In this document: positions 33,292 through 42,089 of the stretch, piece after piece
Position numbering within the stretch: position 1 is the stretch's first letter
Layout of the letters: the number at the start of each line of letters is the position of its first letter
NCBI GenBank assembly: GCA_902524115.1
Contig: CABZCA010000001.1
Span: 1-64,000, forward strand
Direction: 5' to 3'
Length of the DNA: 64,000 bases
DNA from: an uncultured Pelagibacteraceae bacterium
Lineage (GTDB): Bacteria; Pseudomonadota; Alphaproteobacteria; Pelagibacterales; Pelagibacteraceae
Notes under the pieces: generated by a model
Databases searched by the model: none
Told to the model about the DNA's origin: nothing
The model's input: only the letters and a program-made list of their open reading frames with translations
Position numbers and translations under genes: made by a program

Positions 33292-35445
33292 ATGGAAGTT
33301 CTAAAAAAATACCCAAAATTATTTCAATGGTTATTTTTATTGATTGTGTTTTTTGCACTATGCTTTGCAATCGATGTACCTGAAACATATAAATTTATAA
33401 GAGGACAGGCAGAATTTGTAAAAGACCCTAATCAGAGTGCCTTCGTATTTCTAGGTAAAGAAGTTAGGTATTATGCTTTTGATGTTTTTTGGAGGTTGCC
33501 ACCACTGCTTGGATGGTTACCGATTTGGATAAATGATTCATTATTTTTCTTAATGAATGATTGGATGCCAATGGAATTTTGGAATGAAGATACGCAAGAA
33601 TATAAAACTCGACCTCTAGTTTTACAAATAACTAGAAACTTAACTGCATTCATGACTTTTCTAATAGAACTGATTAGAGAGATTTTATTAGGTGGTCTTG
33701 AAACAATTGTTGCTTTTACTAGTTGGGATTGGATTGATGCTAACCCTTGGGCAGAACTACCAGGCTTACCTTGGACTATTGTAGCAGCTGGATCAGCAAT
33801 ACTTGCTTACAAATTAGGAGGTAAAGGATTAGCGATATATGCACTTTTATCAATGACTTACATTTCAATATTTGGGCAATGGAAACCATCTATGCAAACA
33901 CTTTCTTTTATATTAGTAGCAGCACCTCTCTCTTTTATTTTTGGTTTAGGTTTAGGTGTTGCGGCATTTAAAAGCAAAAGAGTAGAAAAAGGACTATATC
34001 CAATACTTTTAGTTATGCAGACAATGCCTCAGTATGCGGTATTAGTTCCTGCGCTAGTTCTTTTTGGGGTTGGAGACCATGCTGCAGTAATTATAACAAT
34101 GATCGTTGCTGTGCCACCAATGATACTTTTAACTTTATTAGGTTTAAGAGCTGTGCCACCTGAAGTAATTGAAGCTGGTAGAATGAGTGGATGTAATAAC
34201 TGGCAACTAATGTCTAAAGTATTAATTCCAACAGCAAGAAGAGACATTTTAATAGGAGTTAACCAAGTTATAATGGTTTGTTTTTCTATGGCAGTTATCT
34301 CTGCATTTATAGGAGCAAAAGGTTTAGGTTTTAATTTATTATTAGCACTAAATCAGTTGAATATTGGATTAGCATTAGAAGCAGGTCTATGCATTAGCTT
34401 GATTGCAATTCTATTAGATAAGATGTCTTTAGCTTGGGCAAACAAACAAGTTGATTATTTTGGTAATTTAAATTTTTTTCAACGAAATAAAAATTCATTA
34501 TTCTTTGGAGTTATAGTTATAGTTGGTATTCTGTTTGCTTACTTTGGATCAATTTATTTTAAAGATGGATATAATTATTTATTCGAAGTTCCACATAACA
34601 AAGGAATATCAACAGCAGACTTTTGGAATAAAGGTGTTGACTGGATATTTGATACTTTTTTTGTATATATAAAAGCATTTAATACTTGGCTAATTGTTGA
34701 TGTGCTCCAACCGATGAGAGCCTTATATTTGAGAATGCCAGCTATAGCTACATTAGTATTAGTTGTTGGAGCTGGATATTTAATTGGTGGAGTTAGATCT
34801 GCTTTAGTTGTTTGTGGTTTGACTTTATTTATAGCATTGAGCCCATGGTGGGATAGAGCTCTAGTTACTACATACATGGCAACCTTTGGTGTTATAGTAT
34901 CATGTATAATTGGATTTACTGTTGGAACATTATGTTTTCAAAATAAACACTCAACAAGCTTTATGTTAAATGTTTGTGATATATTTCAAACTTTTCCATC
35001 TTTTGTATATTTAATTCCTGTGATGATGCTTTTTGGAATTACAGATACTTCAGTTTTAATTGCAGTAATAGTTTATGCTACGATACCAGCAACAAGATAT
35101 ACAATTGAGGGTCTCAGAAGTGTTCCAGCTGGACTACATGATGCTGCAACGATGTCAGGTGTCACAAAGTTTCAAAGACTATTTAAAATAGAATTTCCAT
35201 TAGCATTTCCACATATGATGTTGGGTCTAAATCAAACAATAGTTTTTGCTTTATTTATGGTGATTATTGGTGCCTTTATTGGAACTGAAGATTTAGGTCA
35301 GTACATTCTAAAAGCTTTATCAGATAAAAAAGGTGCAGGCATTGGGTTAACACTTGGAATTTGTGTTGCATTTATTGGACTAATTTTTGATAATTTAATT
35401 AGAACTTGGGTAGGACAAAGAAAAAAACATTTAGGTATAGACTAA
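33292..35445 (+). CDS. tmoV: TMAO ABC transporter permease with two permease modules
   Basis: This 717-residue membrane protein contains two ProW-like permease halves in one chain. Each has its own cytosolic ATPase-coupling loop: P-P-E-V-I-E-A-G-R-M-S-G-C near 285 and P-A-G-L-H-D-A-A-T-M-S-G-V near 610. Single-module ProW-type permeases are about half this size, so this is a fused or internally duplicated permease that may work as one chain. Long extracytosolic regions separate the helices, including the N-terminal F-I-R-G-Q-A-E segment. It is co-transcribed with tmoW and followed by glycerol kinase after four bases. Confidence 0.88.
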   Translation: MEVLKKYPKLFQWLFLLIVFFALCFAIDVPETYKFIRGQAEFVKDPNQSAFVFLGKEVRYYAFDVFWRLPPLLGWLPIWINDSLFFLMNDWMPMEFWNEDTQEYKTRPLVLQITRNLTAFMTFLIELIREILLGGLETIVAFTSWDWIDANPWAELPGLPWTIVAAGSAILAYKLGGKGLAIYALLSMTYISIFGQWKPSMQTLSFILVAAPLSFIFGLGLGVAAFKSKRVEKGLYPILLVMQTMPQYAVLVPALVLFGVGDHAAVIITMIVAVPPMILLTLLGLRAVPPEVIEAGRMSGCNNWQLMSKVLIPTARRDILIGVNQVIMVCFSMAVISAFIGAKGLGFNLLLALNQLNIGLALEAGLCISLIAILLDKMSLAWANKQVDYFGNLNFFQRNKNSLFFGVIVIVGILFAYFGSIYFKDGYNYLFEVPHNKGISTADFWNKGVDWIFDTFFVYIKAFNTWLIVDVLQPMRALYLRMPAIATLVLVVGAGYLIGGVRSALVVCGLTLFIALSPWWDRALVTTYMATFGVIVSCIIGFTVGTLCFQNKHSTSFMLNVCDIFQTFPSFVYLIPVMMLFGITDTSVLIAVIVYATIPATRYTIEGLRSVPAGLHDAATMSGVTKFQRLFKIEFPLAFPHMMLGLNQTIVFALFMVIIGAFIGTEDLGQYILKALSDKKGAGIGLTLGICVAFIGLIFDNLIRTWVGQRKKHLGID

Positions 35446-35449
35446 ATTT

Positions 35450-36928
35450 GTGAAAAAATTTCTTGTTGCTATCGACCAAGGTACAACATCGACTAGAGCA
35501 ATTCTCTTTGATTTAGATGGCAATATAAAATTTACATCTCAGTTTGAATTTAATCAATACTTTCCAAAAAAAGGATGGGTAGAGCATAATCCAAATGAAA
35601 TTTGGTTAACAACTCTTAAAGCTTTAAAAAGAGTAATTAAAAAAGCATCCCTACTAAAAGGAAAAATATTAAGTATTGGAATTACCAACCAGAGAGAGAC
35701 AACTATTCTATGGAACAAGAAAACGGGTGAACCAGTATACAATGCAATTGTTTGGCAAGATAGAAGAACTCATGAGTACTGTGAAAAGCTTAAGCAAAAA
35801 AAATATGAAAATATTTTTAGAAGAAAAACTGGTTTATTTATCGATCCATATTTTTCAGCTACTAAAATTAAATGGATCTTAGAAAACGTAAAAATTTCGA
35901 AGAAACTTCAAAAATCTAATAATTTATTATTTGGCACTGTTGATACTTTCTTAATTTGGAAACTAACTAACGGACAACATCATTTAACAGAGGCAACAAA
36001 TGCAAGTAGAACAATGTTATTTAATATAAATAATAACACTTGGGACAAAGAAATTTTAAAAAAGCTCAATATCTCAAAAAATATTCTACCTGATGTAAAA
36101 AATTCAGCGGATAATTTTGGATCAACAAATAAAAAAATAGTTGGATATGAAATTCCTATATCTGCAGTTTTGGGTGATCAACAAGCTGCAGCTGTAGGGC
36201 AGTCTTGCTTCGAAAAAGGCTCAATTAAAAGTACTTATGGCACAGGTGCTTTTGTAATAATGAATACTGGATCAAAAAAAATTTTTTCAAAAAATAAATT
36301 ATTAACTACAATTTGTTACAGATTAAACGGAAAAAATACTTTTGCTCTCGAAGGTTCAATTTTTACCGCTGGAGCAGGTGTTCAATGGCTACGAGATAAG
36401 TTAAAATTAATTAATAATGCTTATGACACTGAACAAATTGCTAAATCAAAAAAAAATAATGAAGGTGTCTATGTTGTACCAGCTTTAAGTGGGCTCGGAG
36501 CTCCATACTGGAGACCTGATGCGAGAGGACTTATAACTGGATTAACTAGAGATAGTGATTGGAAAATCATTGTAAGAGCAGTCATAGAATCTGTGGCATA
36601 CCAAACTCATGATCTATTTAGTGCTATGAGAAAAGATGGATTAAAACCTAATATAGTGAAAATTGATGGAGGCATGGTGGAAAATAACTGGTTTTCACAG
36701 TTTTTGGCAAATATTATTGATATTAAAACAGAAAGACCCAAAGTTTTGGAAACCACAGCACTTGGAGTGGCTTTATTTGCTGGATACCAAATAGGAATAT
36801 TTAAATCATTAGATCAAATAAAGAGAAAATGGAAAAAAGATAAAACCTTTAAACCTAAACTAAGTTCGACAATGAGAAAAAAACTATTGAATGGGTGGAA
36901 GCTGTCAGTCGAGAAAACTTTATTGTAA
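35450..36928 (+). CDS. glpK: Glycerol kinase
   Basis: This 492-residue FGGY-family kinase matches GlpK, which phosphorylates glycerol to glycerol 3-phosphate in the cytosol. Motifs are A-I-D-Q-G-T-T-S-T-R near residue 6, T-N-Q-R-E-T-T near 80, V-W-Q-D-R-R-T near 100, and L-S-G-L-G-A-P-Y-W near 345. V-K-I-D-G-G-M-V-E-N-N follows near 400. The start is GTG, five bases after the tmoV stop. With the GpsA-like gene 1.5 kb on and the glycosidase/ABC cluster beyond, it suggests a glycerol-yielding substrate is used here, although the gene is in the TMAO transporter run. Confidence 0.93.
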   Translation: MKKFLVAIDQGTTSTRAILFDLDGNIKFTSQFEFNQYFPKKGWVEHNPNEIWLTTLKALKRVIKKASLLKGKILSIGITNQRETTILWNKKTGEPVYNAIVWQDRRTHEYCEKLKQKKYENIFRRKTGLFIDPYFSATKIKWILENVKISKKLQKSNNLLFGTVDTFLIWKLTNGQHHLTEATNASRTMLFNINNNTWDKEILKKLNISKNILPDVKNSADNFGSTNKKIVGYEIPISAVLGDQQAAAVGQSCFEKGSIKSTYGTGAFVIMNTGSKKIFSKNKLLTTICYRLNGKNTFALEGSIFTAGAGVQWLRDKLKLINNAYDTEQIAKSKKNNEGVYVVPALSGLGAPYWRPDARGLITGLTRDSDWKIIVRAVIESVAYQTHDLFSAMRKDGLKPNIVKIDGGMVENNWFSQFLANIIDIKTERPKVLETTALGVALFAGYQIGIFKSLDQIKRKWKKDKTFKPKLSSTMRKKLLNGWKLSVEKTLL

Positions 36929-36934
36929 ATTCTA

Positions 36935-38263
36935 TTATTTTAAAAAAGTATCCATAGAATCATCCATCGCAGATGACCAAGGCGTGTGATGAACAGGAGC
37001 TATGGATCCAGTCACAGGTGATGAAAAAGATTTATTTCTATAAGTTGAAATATCATCCATTTTATGATGTTCCCAATCTTTGAAATGTTTTCTTATCAAT
37101 TCAAAATCAATTTTTGGGTAATCTGACATATCATGAAGCTCTTTAGTATACTCAGTTTGAAAATCGATCATTTGATTTGGATTTTCTAATTTTTCTTCCA
37201 TAGAAACCCATTTAGAAATATCTTTTTCTATTTCACTATCATTTGGAATTTTAATTTTATTCATTATCACATCCCTTGCAAACCATGCTTGGCAATCAAA
37301 CATATTAAAAGTATGAAATTGATCCTGCATGCCCAGGTACATAAGTTTGTGATTATCTTGCCAAACTACTCCTTTGTATAATTTTGGCGGATATAATCTG
37401 TTGTGAGTCTTGAGACTTAGTTTTTCGTTCAAAAATGGAAAATGATGCAGGTAGCCAGTGCATAATATAATTACATCTGCTTCTTGTTCTGTACCATCTT
37501 TAAAAATTGCTTTGTTACCGTCTAATCTATCTAGATAGTAAACTTCTTTCATACCAGAAGGCCATTTAAAACCCATTGGATTATGTCTATAACCTATGGT
37601 TACACTTTTAGCTCCATATTTATTACATTGTAGAGCAACATCTTCAGCTGAATAACTGCTTCCGAGAACTATCACATTTTTATCTCTAAATTCTTCTGCA
37701 TCTCTGAAATCATGAGAATGCATTATTCTTCCTGGAAAAGAACTCATACCCATGTATTCAGGAATAAATGGAACTGAAAAATGTCCAGTTGAAACAACTA
37801 CATAATCAAACTTGTCAGACAAAATTTTATTGTTAGTTTTATCTTGATAGCTGATTTCAAATTTATCTGAATTATAATTTACACTCTTTACACTTGTGCT
37901 AAATTTAATTTTGCTTTTAATGTTTCCTTTACTTACTCTTCCAATTATATAATTATATAATACTTCTCTAGGTGGAAAAGATGGAATAGGTTTTCCAAAA
38001 TGCTCGTCAAAAGAATAATCTGCAAATTCCAAACATTCTTTTGGTCCATTTGACCATAAATATCTATACATACTGTTGGGAACAGGATCACCATATTGAT
38101 CTGAACCAGTTCTCCAACTGTAGTTCCATAGTCCCCCCCAATCATCTTGTTTTTCAAAACATACGATTTCTGGAACCTTTTCTCCTTTTTGCTCAGCATG
38201 TTCGAAGGCTCTTAACATTGATAAACCACAAGGCCCTGCACCAATTATTGCAATTTTATTCAT
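36935..38263 (-). CDS. tmm: Trimethylamine monooxygenase (bacterial FMO)
   Basis: This 442-residue flavin monooxygenase closely matches bacterial Tmm, which oxidises trimethylamine to TMAO with NADPH and O2. FAD motif G-A-G-P-C-G lies at 8-13 and the E-K-Q-D-D-W-G-G-L-W-N block near 37. S-M-Y-R-Y-L-W-S-N-G-P-K is a Tmm hallmark near 64. The FMO signature F-P-G-R-I-M-H-S-H-D-F is near 177, and a second nucleotide-binding motif, G-S-S-Y-S-A-E-D, follows. Length is in the Tmm range. It is transcribed opposite to its neighbours, ending seven bases from glpK, and diverges from the GpsA-like gene, so it has its own promoter. Confidence 0.94.
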   Translation of the reverse strand: MNKIAIIGAGPCGLSMLRAFEHAEQKGEKVPEIVCFEKQDDWGGLWNYSWRTGSDQYGDPVPNSMYRYLWSNGPKECLEFADYSFDEHFGKPIPSFPPREVLYNYIIGRVSKGNIKSKIKFSTSVKSVNYNSDKFEISYQDKTNNKILSDKFDYVVVSTGHFSVPFIPEYMGMSSFPGRIMHSHDFRDAEEFRDKNVIVLGSSYSAEDVALQCNKYGAKSVTIGYRHNPMGFKWPSGMKEVYYLDRLDGNKAIFKDGTEQEADVIILCTGYLHHFPFLNEKLSLKTHNRLYPPKLYKGVVWQDNHKLMYLGMQDQFHTFNMFDCQAWFARDVIMNKIKIPNDSEIEKDISKWVSMEEKLENPNQMIDFQTEYTKELHDMSDYPKIDFELIRKHFKDWEHHKMDDISTYRNKSFSSPVTGSIAPVHHTPWSSAMDDSMDTFLK

Positions 38264-38378
38264 ATAAACTGTATAATTTTAAAAGTTTATCTTATTAAAC
38301 AAATCAAAAAAAATAAAACTATTTTTTCTTTAAATTTACTTGTTATTAATAAATAGTTTATTTTTAGTGAATTTATTT

Positions 38379-39335
38379 ATGAAAAAAATTCTAATTATTG
38401 GAGGTGGAGCTATGGGGTCGGCGTTCTCTGTTCCATGTATAGATAATAATAATAAAGTATTTATTACAGAACCATACAGCCAAAGATTTATTAAAAATTT
38501 ATCATCAAAAAATAAATTTCATTCAGGTTTAAAAATTAATCTTTCAAAAAAACTAATATTTAAAAAATATGCTAAAGAATTATTTCTTGAAAAATATGAT
38601 CTTATCGTTGTTGCATTAAGTTTATCAGGTATCAATTTTGTTGGTAAAGAATTAAAAAAGTATAAAGTAAAATCTCCAGTTTTAGTTCTTACAAAAGGTC
38701 TCAAATATGAAAAGAAAAATAAAAAAATTACAACTATTTCTCAAACTCTTTTAAAAAATATTCCTAAATTAAATGTATCAGTTTTGAAGGGACCTTGTTT
38801 AGCTAAAGAATTGGTAAGAAAAAGTCAAACGAGTGTAATTATAGCTAACAAAAACATTAAAATTGCAAAATTGTTAGGTAAAATGATTTCAACTAAATAT
38901 TATTTAATAGAATACTCTAAAGATGTAATTGGTGTTGAAATATGTTCAGCAATAAAAAATATTTATTCTATGATAATTGGCTCTGGTTTAAGCTTGAATA
39001 AATCTTCAAGTCTATTTCAAAAATCACTAACAGAAATGAAATACATAACTAGAGAGTTAAAAGGAAAAGAAGAAACAGTTTTAAGTTTAGCAGGAGTTGG
39101 AGACCTGTATGTAAGCGCTGCAGGTGGAAGAAATAGCAAAATGGGAAACTATTTAGGACAAGGTTTTACTTTCAAAAGTGCTAAAAAAAAATTTATGGTA
39201 AATGATACAGTAGAAGGAGAACAACTTGTGAGAGAAATCGCGCCATTTATTTTAAAAAAATTTAATTCAAAAAAAATTCCTTTGATGTTCAAAATGATTA
39301 GAGCAATTCTAAAAAATAAAAAATTTTTGATTTAA
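38379..39335 (+). CDS. gpsA: GpsA-like NAD(P)-dependent glycerol-3-phosphate dehydrogenase
   Basis: The product is 318 residues from the ATG at 38379, which opens directly into the Rossmann motif I-L-I-I-G-G-G-A-M-G-S-A-F. An upstream in-frame start would add 13 hydrophobic residues ahead of that motif and is unlikely. GpsA hallmarks are T-K-G-L-K near 104, G-P-C-L-A-K-E-L near 137, and E-I-C-S-A-I-K-N-I-Y near 186. L-A-G-V-G-D-L-Y-V-S-A with G-G-R-N-S-K-M-G follows near 240. It would interconvert dihydroxyacetone phosphate and glycerol 3-phosphate. It is divergent in sequence and very Lys-rich, so it may be a second, specialised copy near glpK. Confidence 0.82.
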   Translation: MKKILIIGGGAMGSAFSVPCIDNNNKVFITEPYSQRFIKNLSSKNKFHSGLKINLSKKLIFKKYAKELFLEKYDLIVVALSLSGINFVGKELKKYKVKSPVLVLTKGLKYEKKNKKITTISQTLLKNIPKLNVSVLKGPCLAKELVRKSQTSVIIANKNIKIAKLLGKMISTKYYLIEYSKDVIGVEICSAIKNIYSMIIGSGLSLNKSSSLFQKSLTEMKYITRELKGKEETVLSLAGVGDLYVSAAGGRNSKMGNYLGQGFTFKSAKKKFMVNDTVEGEQLVREIAPFILKKFNSKKIPLMFKMIRAILKNKKFLI

Positions 39336-39385
39336 AAAATATTAAATTTATTGACTTTTTGATCAGGGGAGACTTTTTTAACTTA

Positions 39386-39414
39386 TTGTCATTCATTTCT
39401 CTCGCTGATACATT
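39386..39414 (+). promoter_or_regulatory. Putative promoter of the sugar-type binding-protein gene
   Basis: TTGTCA (39386-39391) and TACATT (39409-39414) are 17 bases apart, with a GAGGGG ribosome-binding site near 39436 before the ATG at 39447. An alternative TTGACT lies upstream at about 39353, but with a poor -10. The assignment is by eye. Confidence 0.45.
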
Positions 39415-39446
39415 TAATTTATTAATCAACGAAAAGAGGGGAATCA

Positions 39447-40775
39447 ATGATTAAAAAAACAATAATAACTGTTTGTACGCTTATATTTTTAATTTCAAAT
39501 ATCAGTTACGCAGACATCACTTTTTGGACTACAGAAGTTCAGCCAGCTAGAATGGCTAAACAAGAGGCAATGGCTGAAGATTTTGAAGCTAAAACTGGCA
39601 TCAAAGTTGAAGTTATTCCTGTAGAAGAAAAAGATTTAGGAACAAGAGCAACTGCAGCAGCTGCAGCGGGCGATCTACCTGATGTAATCTATCATACATT
39701 ACAGTATGTACTACCTTGGGCAGAAGCTGGAATACTAGACGTAGATGCTAATAATGCAGTTGTTAAAGAGCTTGGCAAAAAAACTTTTGCGCCAGGTGCT
39801 TTAAATATGGCTAAAAAAGGATCAAAAATAGCCGCTGTACCAGTTGATGGTTGGACGCAAATGGTCGTTTATAGAAAAGACTTATTTGAAAAAGCAGGTC
39901 TTGCACCACCAACAAGCTATGAAAATATTACTAAAGCAGTTGAAGCACTTTCTGGTGATGGAATGTTTGGATTTGTTGCTGCAACAAAAACTGACGAAAA
40001 CTTTATGAGTCAGGTTTTAGAACATGTTCTTTTAGCAAATGGAGTAAATGTTGTTAAAAAAGGTGCAATAAGAAAACAAGGCAAAAAGTTAAAAGCTTCT
40101 TTAGAGTTTTATAAAGTTATTGCAAATGCAAGTCCTCCAGGAGAATTATACTGGAAGCAATCAAGAGAATTGTATTTTGCTGGAAAAACTCCAATGATAA
40201 TTTGGTCTCCATTTATTATGGATGAATTAGCTGGTTTAAGAGACTCAGCGCCGCCAACAATAAATAGTGATCCAACATCTGGGGAGTTAGCTTCAAAAAC
40301 TGGTTTTATTACAAACTTAAGTGGTCCTAATAATAAAAAAGGGGCCGCATGGGCTGATGTAAGATATTTTGGAATAACTGCAGATGCTGATACAGAAGAA
40401 GCAAGTGCATTTATCAAATATTCAATGGATGAAGGTTATACAAAGACGCTTTCAATTGCACCAGAAGGTAAATTTCCTGTGAGAAGAGGAAACTCAAGCG
40501 ATCCTGAGGCATTTACAAAAGCATGGAGTAAACTACCTGTTGGAGTTGATAGAAAAGCTCCTTTATCAGACTTATATTCAGAGGATGTTATAAATAATAT
40601 CGTTGCTGGATTGGATAAGGCTCAAAGATGGGGTGTAAAAGAAGGTGAACTTTCTAGAGCTTCTAAAATTATTAATAACAAGTTTATTAATAGAATAACT
40701 AGACTTTATGTTGATGGACAGATTGATATTGATCAAGCAGTAGATATGATCAATCAAAAACTCTCTCAATTTTAA
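39447..40775 (+). CDS. Sugar/glycoside ABC transporter substrate-binding protein (UgpB/MalE type)
   Basis: This 442-residue precursor starts with a signal peptide (I-I-T-V-C-T-L-I-F-L-I-S-N-I-S-Y-A-D) and is a cluster B extracellular binding protein. Typical segments are D-F-E-A-K-T-G-I-K-V-E-V near 45, A-A-A-A-G-D-L-P-D-V near 71, and P-V-D-G-W-T-Q-M-V-V-Y-R-K-D near 132. Such proteins bind sugars, glycosides or glycerol 3-phosphate. The neighbouring glycosidase suggests a glycosylated osmolyte. A strong terminator directly after the stop means it is probably made in excess over the two permeases. The ligand is not deducible. Confidence 0.85.
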   Translation: MIKKTIITVCTLIFLISNISYADITFWTTEVQPARMAKQEAMAEDFEAKTGIKVEVIPVEEKDLGTRATAAAAAGDLPDVIYHTLQYVLPWAEAGILDVDANNAVVKELGKKTFAPGALNMAKKGSKIAAVPVDGWTQMVVYRKDLFEKAGLAPPTSYENITKAVEALSGDGMFGFVAATKTDENFMSQVLEHVLLANGVNVVKKGAIRKQGKKLKASLEFYKVIANASPPGELYWKQSRELYFAGKTPMIIWSPFIMDELAGLRDSAPPTINSDPTSGELASKTGFITNLSGPNNKKGAAWADVRYFGITADADTEEASAFIKYSMDEGYTKTLSIAPEGKFPVRRGNSSDPEAFTKAWSKLPVGVDRKAPLSDLYSEDVINNIVAGLDKAQRWGVKEGELSRASKIINNKFINRITRLYVDGQIDIDQAVDMINQKLSQF

Positions 40776-40796
40776 TCTAGTAATTTAAATTTAAAT

Positions 40797-40828
40797 AAAA
40801 GCGGATAATATGTATTATCCGCTTTTTT
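40797..40828 (+). terminator. Terminator between the binding-protein and permease genes
   Basis: A perfect 14-bp inverted repeat, AAAAGCGGATAATA / TATTATCCGCTTTT (40797-40810 and 40813-40826), with a very short loop leads into a T-run that ends at the permease ATG (40830). It is a strong rho-independent terminator. The permease start codon sits right on the T-tract, so any read-through RNA would carry this hairpin in place of a normal ribosome-binding region. Confidence 0.9.
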
Positions 40829-40829
40829 T

Positions 40830-42089
40830 ATGAGTGATACACTTTCAAAAATAGAAAAAAGAACTGCATATATATTAATATTACCTGCAGTTTTCCTTGT
40901 TTTTTCAATCATCTTATTTCCAATATTTGCAAATGTATGGATAAGTTTTAAAGAGGTTGGTCTAAAAGATATCAGGATCCCTGAACCTAGAGCAAAAAAA
41001 ATTGTAAAATCCATTAAAGATAATCCAGATCAATTAAAGGTTATTTATAAACTTAGAAATAGTTCATTAATTTTAGAAATAAGGGATGTTAAATTTCAAG
41101 ATAAATTACCTAAGAATATCAAGCCTATTAATTTAGATGAAAGATGCAGGGTCAAATCAAATAAAATTTATTGTGAATTTGGAAATTGGGATGCAAAATA
41201 CAGGGAAAATTTTCAAATATTATTAAAGAGTTCTGATGGCAAACAATTAAATAAAAAAGAATTAAAAACTATTAAACCAAAATTAACAGGTAAATCAGAT
41301 AATATTCTATTAAATACTAATTTTACATTAAAGAATTTTAAAAAGGTATTTTTTCAAAATGATTTTTTTGATTTATTATCAACTACTTTTTATTATACCT
41401 TTTTTGGCACAATTGGTTCAATTGTATTTGGTATACTCACTGCACAACTTGTAAACCAGAAGTTTTTTGGAAGAACATTTATGAGAAGTGTTTTGCTTTT
41501 TCCGTATGTGGGTCCAGTTGTTGCTTTAGCTTATACTTGGGAGTTATTATTAGATCCTTATAGTGGAACTTTAAATAATCTTCTGATAAATTTTCAAGTC
41601 ATCCAGGAACCTCTTAATTTACTAGGACAAAAATATTTAACAATAAATTTTTTTGGTTTTGATCTTAAATTACGATTAGCATTAACAACTGTTATTATTT
41701 TTGAAATTTGGAGATACTTTCCTTTAGCATTCTTATTTATATTAGCTCGACTGCAAGCAGTGCCTAAAGAATTATATGAGGCAGCTGAAGTGGATGGTGC
41801 TGGTCCTTTACAAAAATTTATTAATATCACTCTTCCTCAAATAACAGCTGTTATATCCATTCTCTTTATGATTAGGTTTATTTGGAACTTTAATAAATTT
41901 GAGGATATTTTTTTATTAACAGGAGGTGCATCTGGAACTAGAACTTTGCCAATAAATGTTTATGAGCAAGGATTTACTATTTCCGATATTGGTATGGGAT
42001 CAGCAGTATCAATTGTAATAGTTGCTTTGCTGCTAATATTTATGTTCGTTTACTTTAAATTAATAGGTAAGAGGGCCGATGAAAACTAA
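40830..42089 (+). CDS. Sugar-type ABC permease 1 (UgpA/MalF-like) with large extracytosolic insert
   Basis: This 419-residue permease has a first helix at about 15-37, then a soluble, Lys-rich region of about 120 residues (45-165) before the remaining helices. The C-terminal part has the coupling motif V-P-K-E-L-Y-E-A-A-E-V-D-G-A near 310. Usual family length is about 300; the insert resembles in position the P2 loop of MalF and is probably periplasmic. The gene follows the terminator directly. It overlaps the second permease by 11 bases. No ATPase gene for this importer lies in the cluster. Confidence 0.85.
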   Translation: MSDTLSKIEKRTAYILILPAVFLVFSIILFPIFANVWISFKEVGLKDIRIPEPRAKKIVKSIKDNPDQLKVIYKLRNSSLILEIRDVKFQDKLPKNIKPINLDERCRVKSNKIYCEFGNWDAKYRENFQILLKSSDGKQLNKKELKTIKPKLTGKSDNILLNTNFTLKNFKKVFFQNDFFDLLSTTFYYTFFGTIGSIVFGILTAQLVNQKFFGRTFMRSVLLFPYVGPVVALAYTWELLLDPYSGTLNNLLINFQVIQEPLNLLGQKYLTINFFGFDLKLRLALTTVIIFEIWRYFPLAFLFILARLQAVPKELYEAAEVDGAGPLQKFINITLPQITAVISILFMIRFIWNFNKFEDIFLLTGGASGTRTLPINVYEQGFTISDIGMGSAVSIVIVALLLIFMFVYFKLIGKRADEN

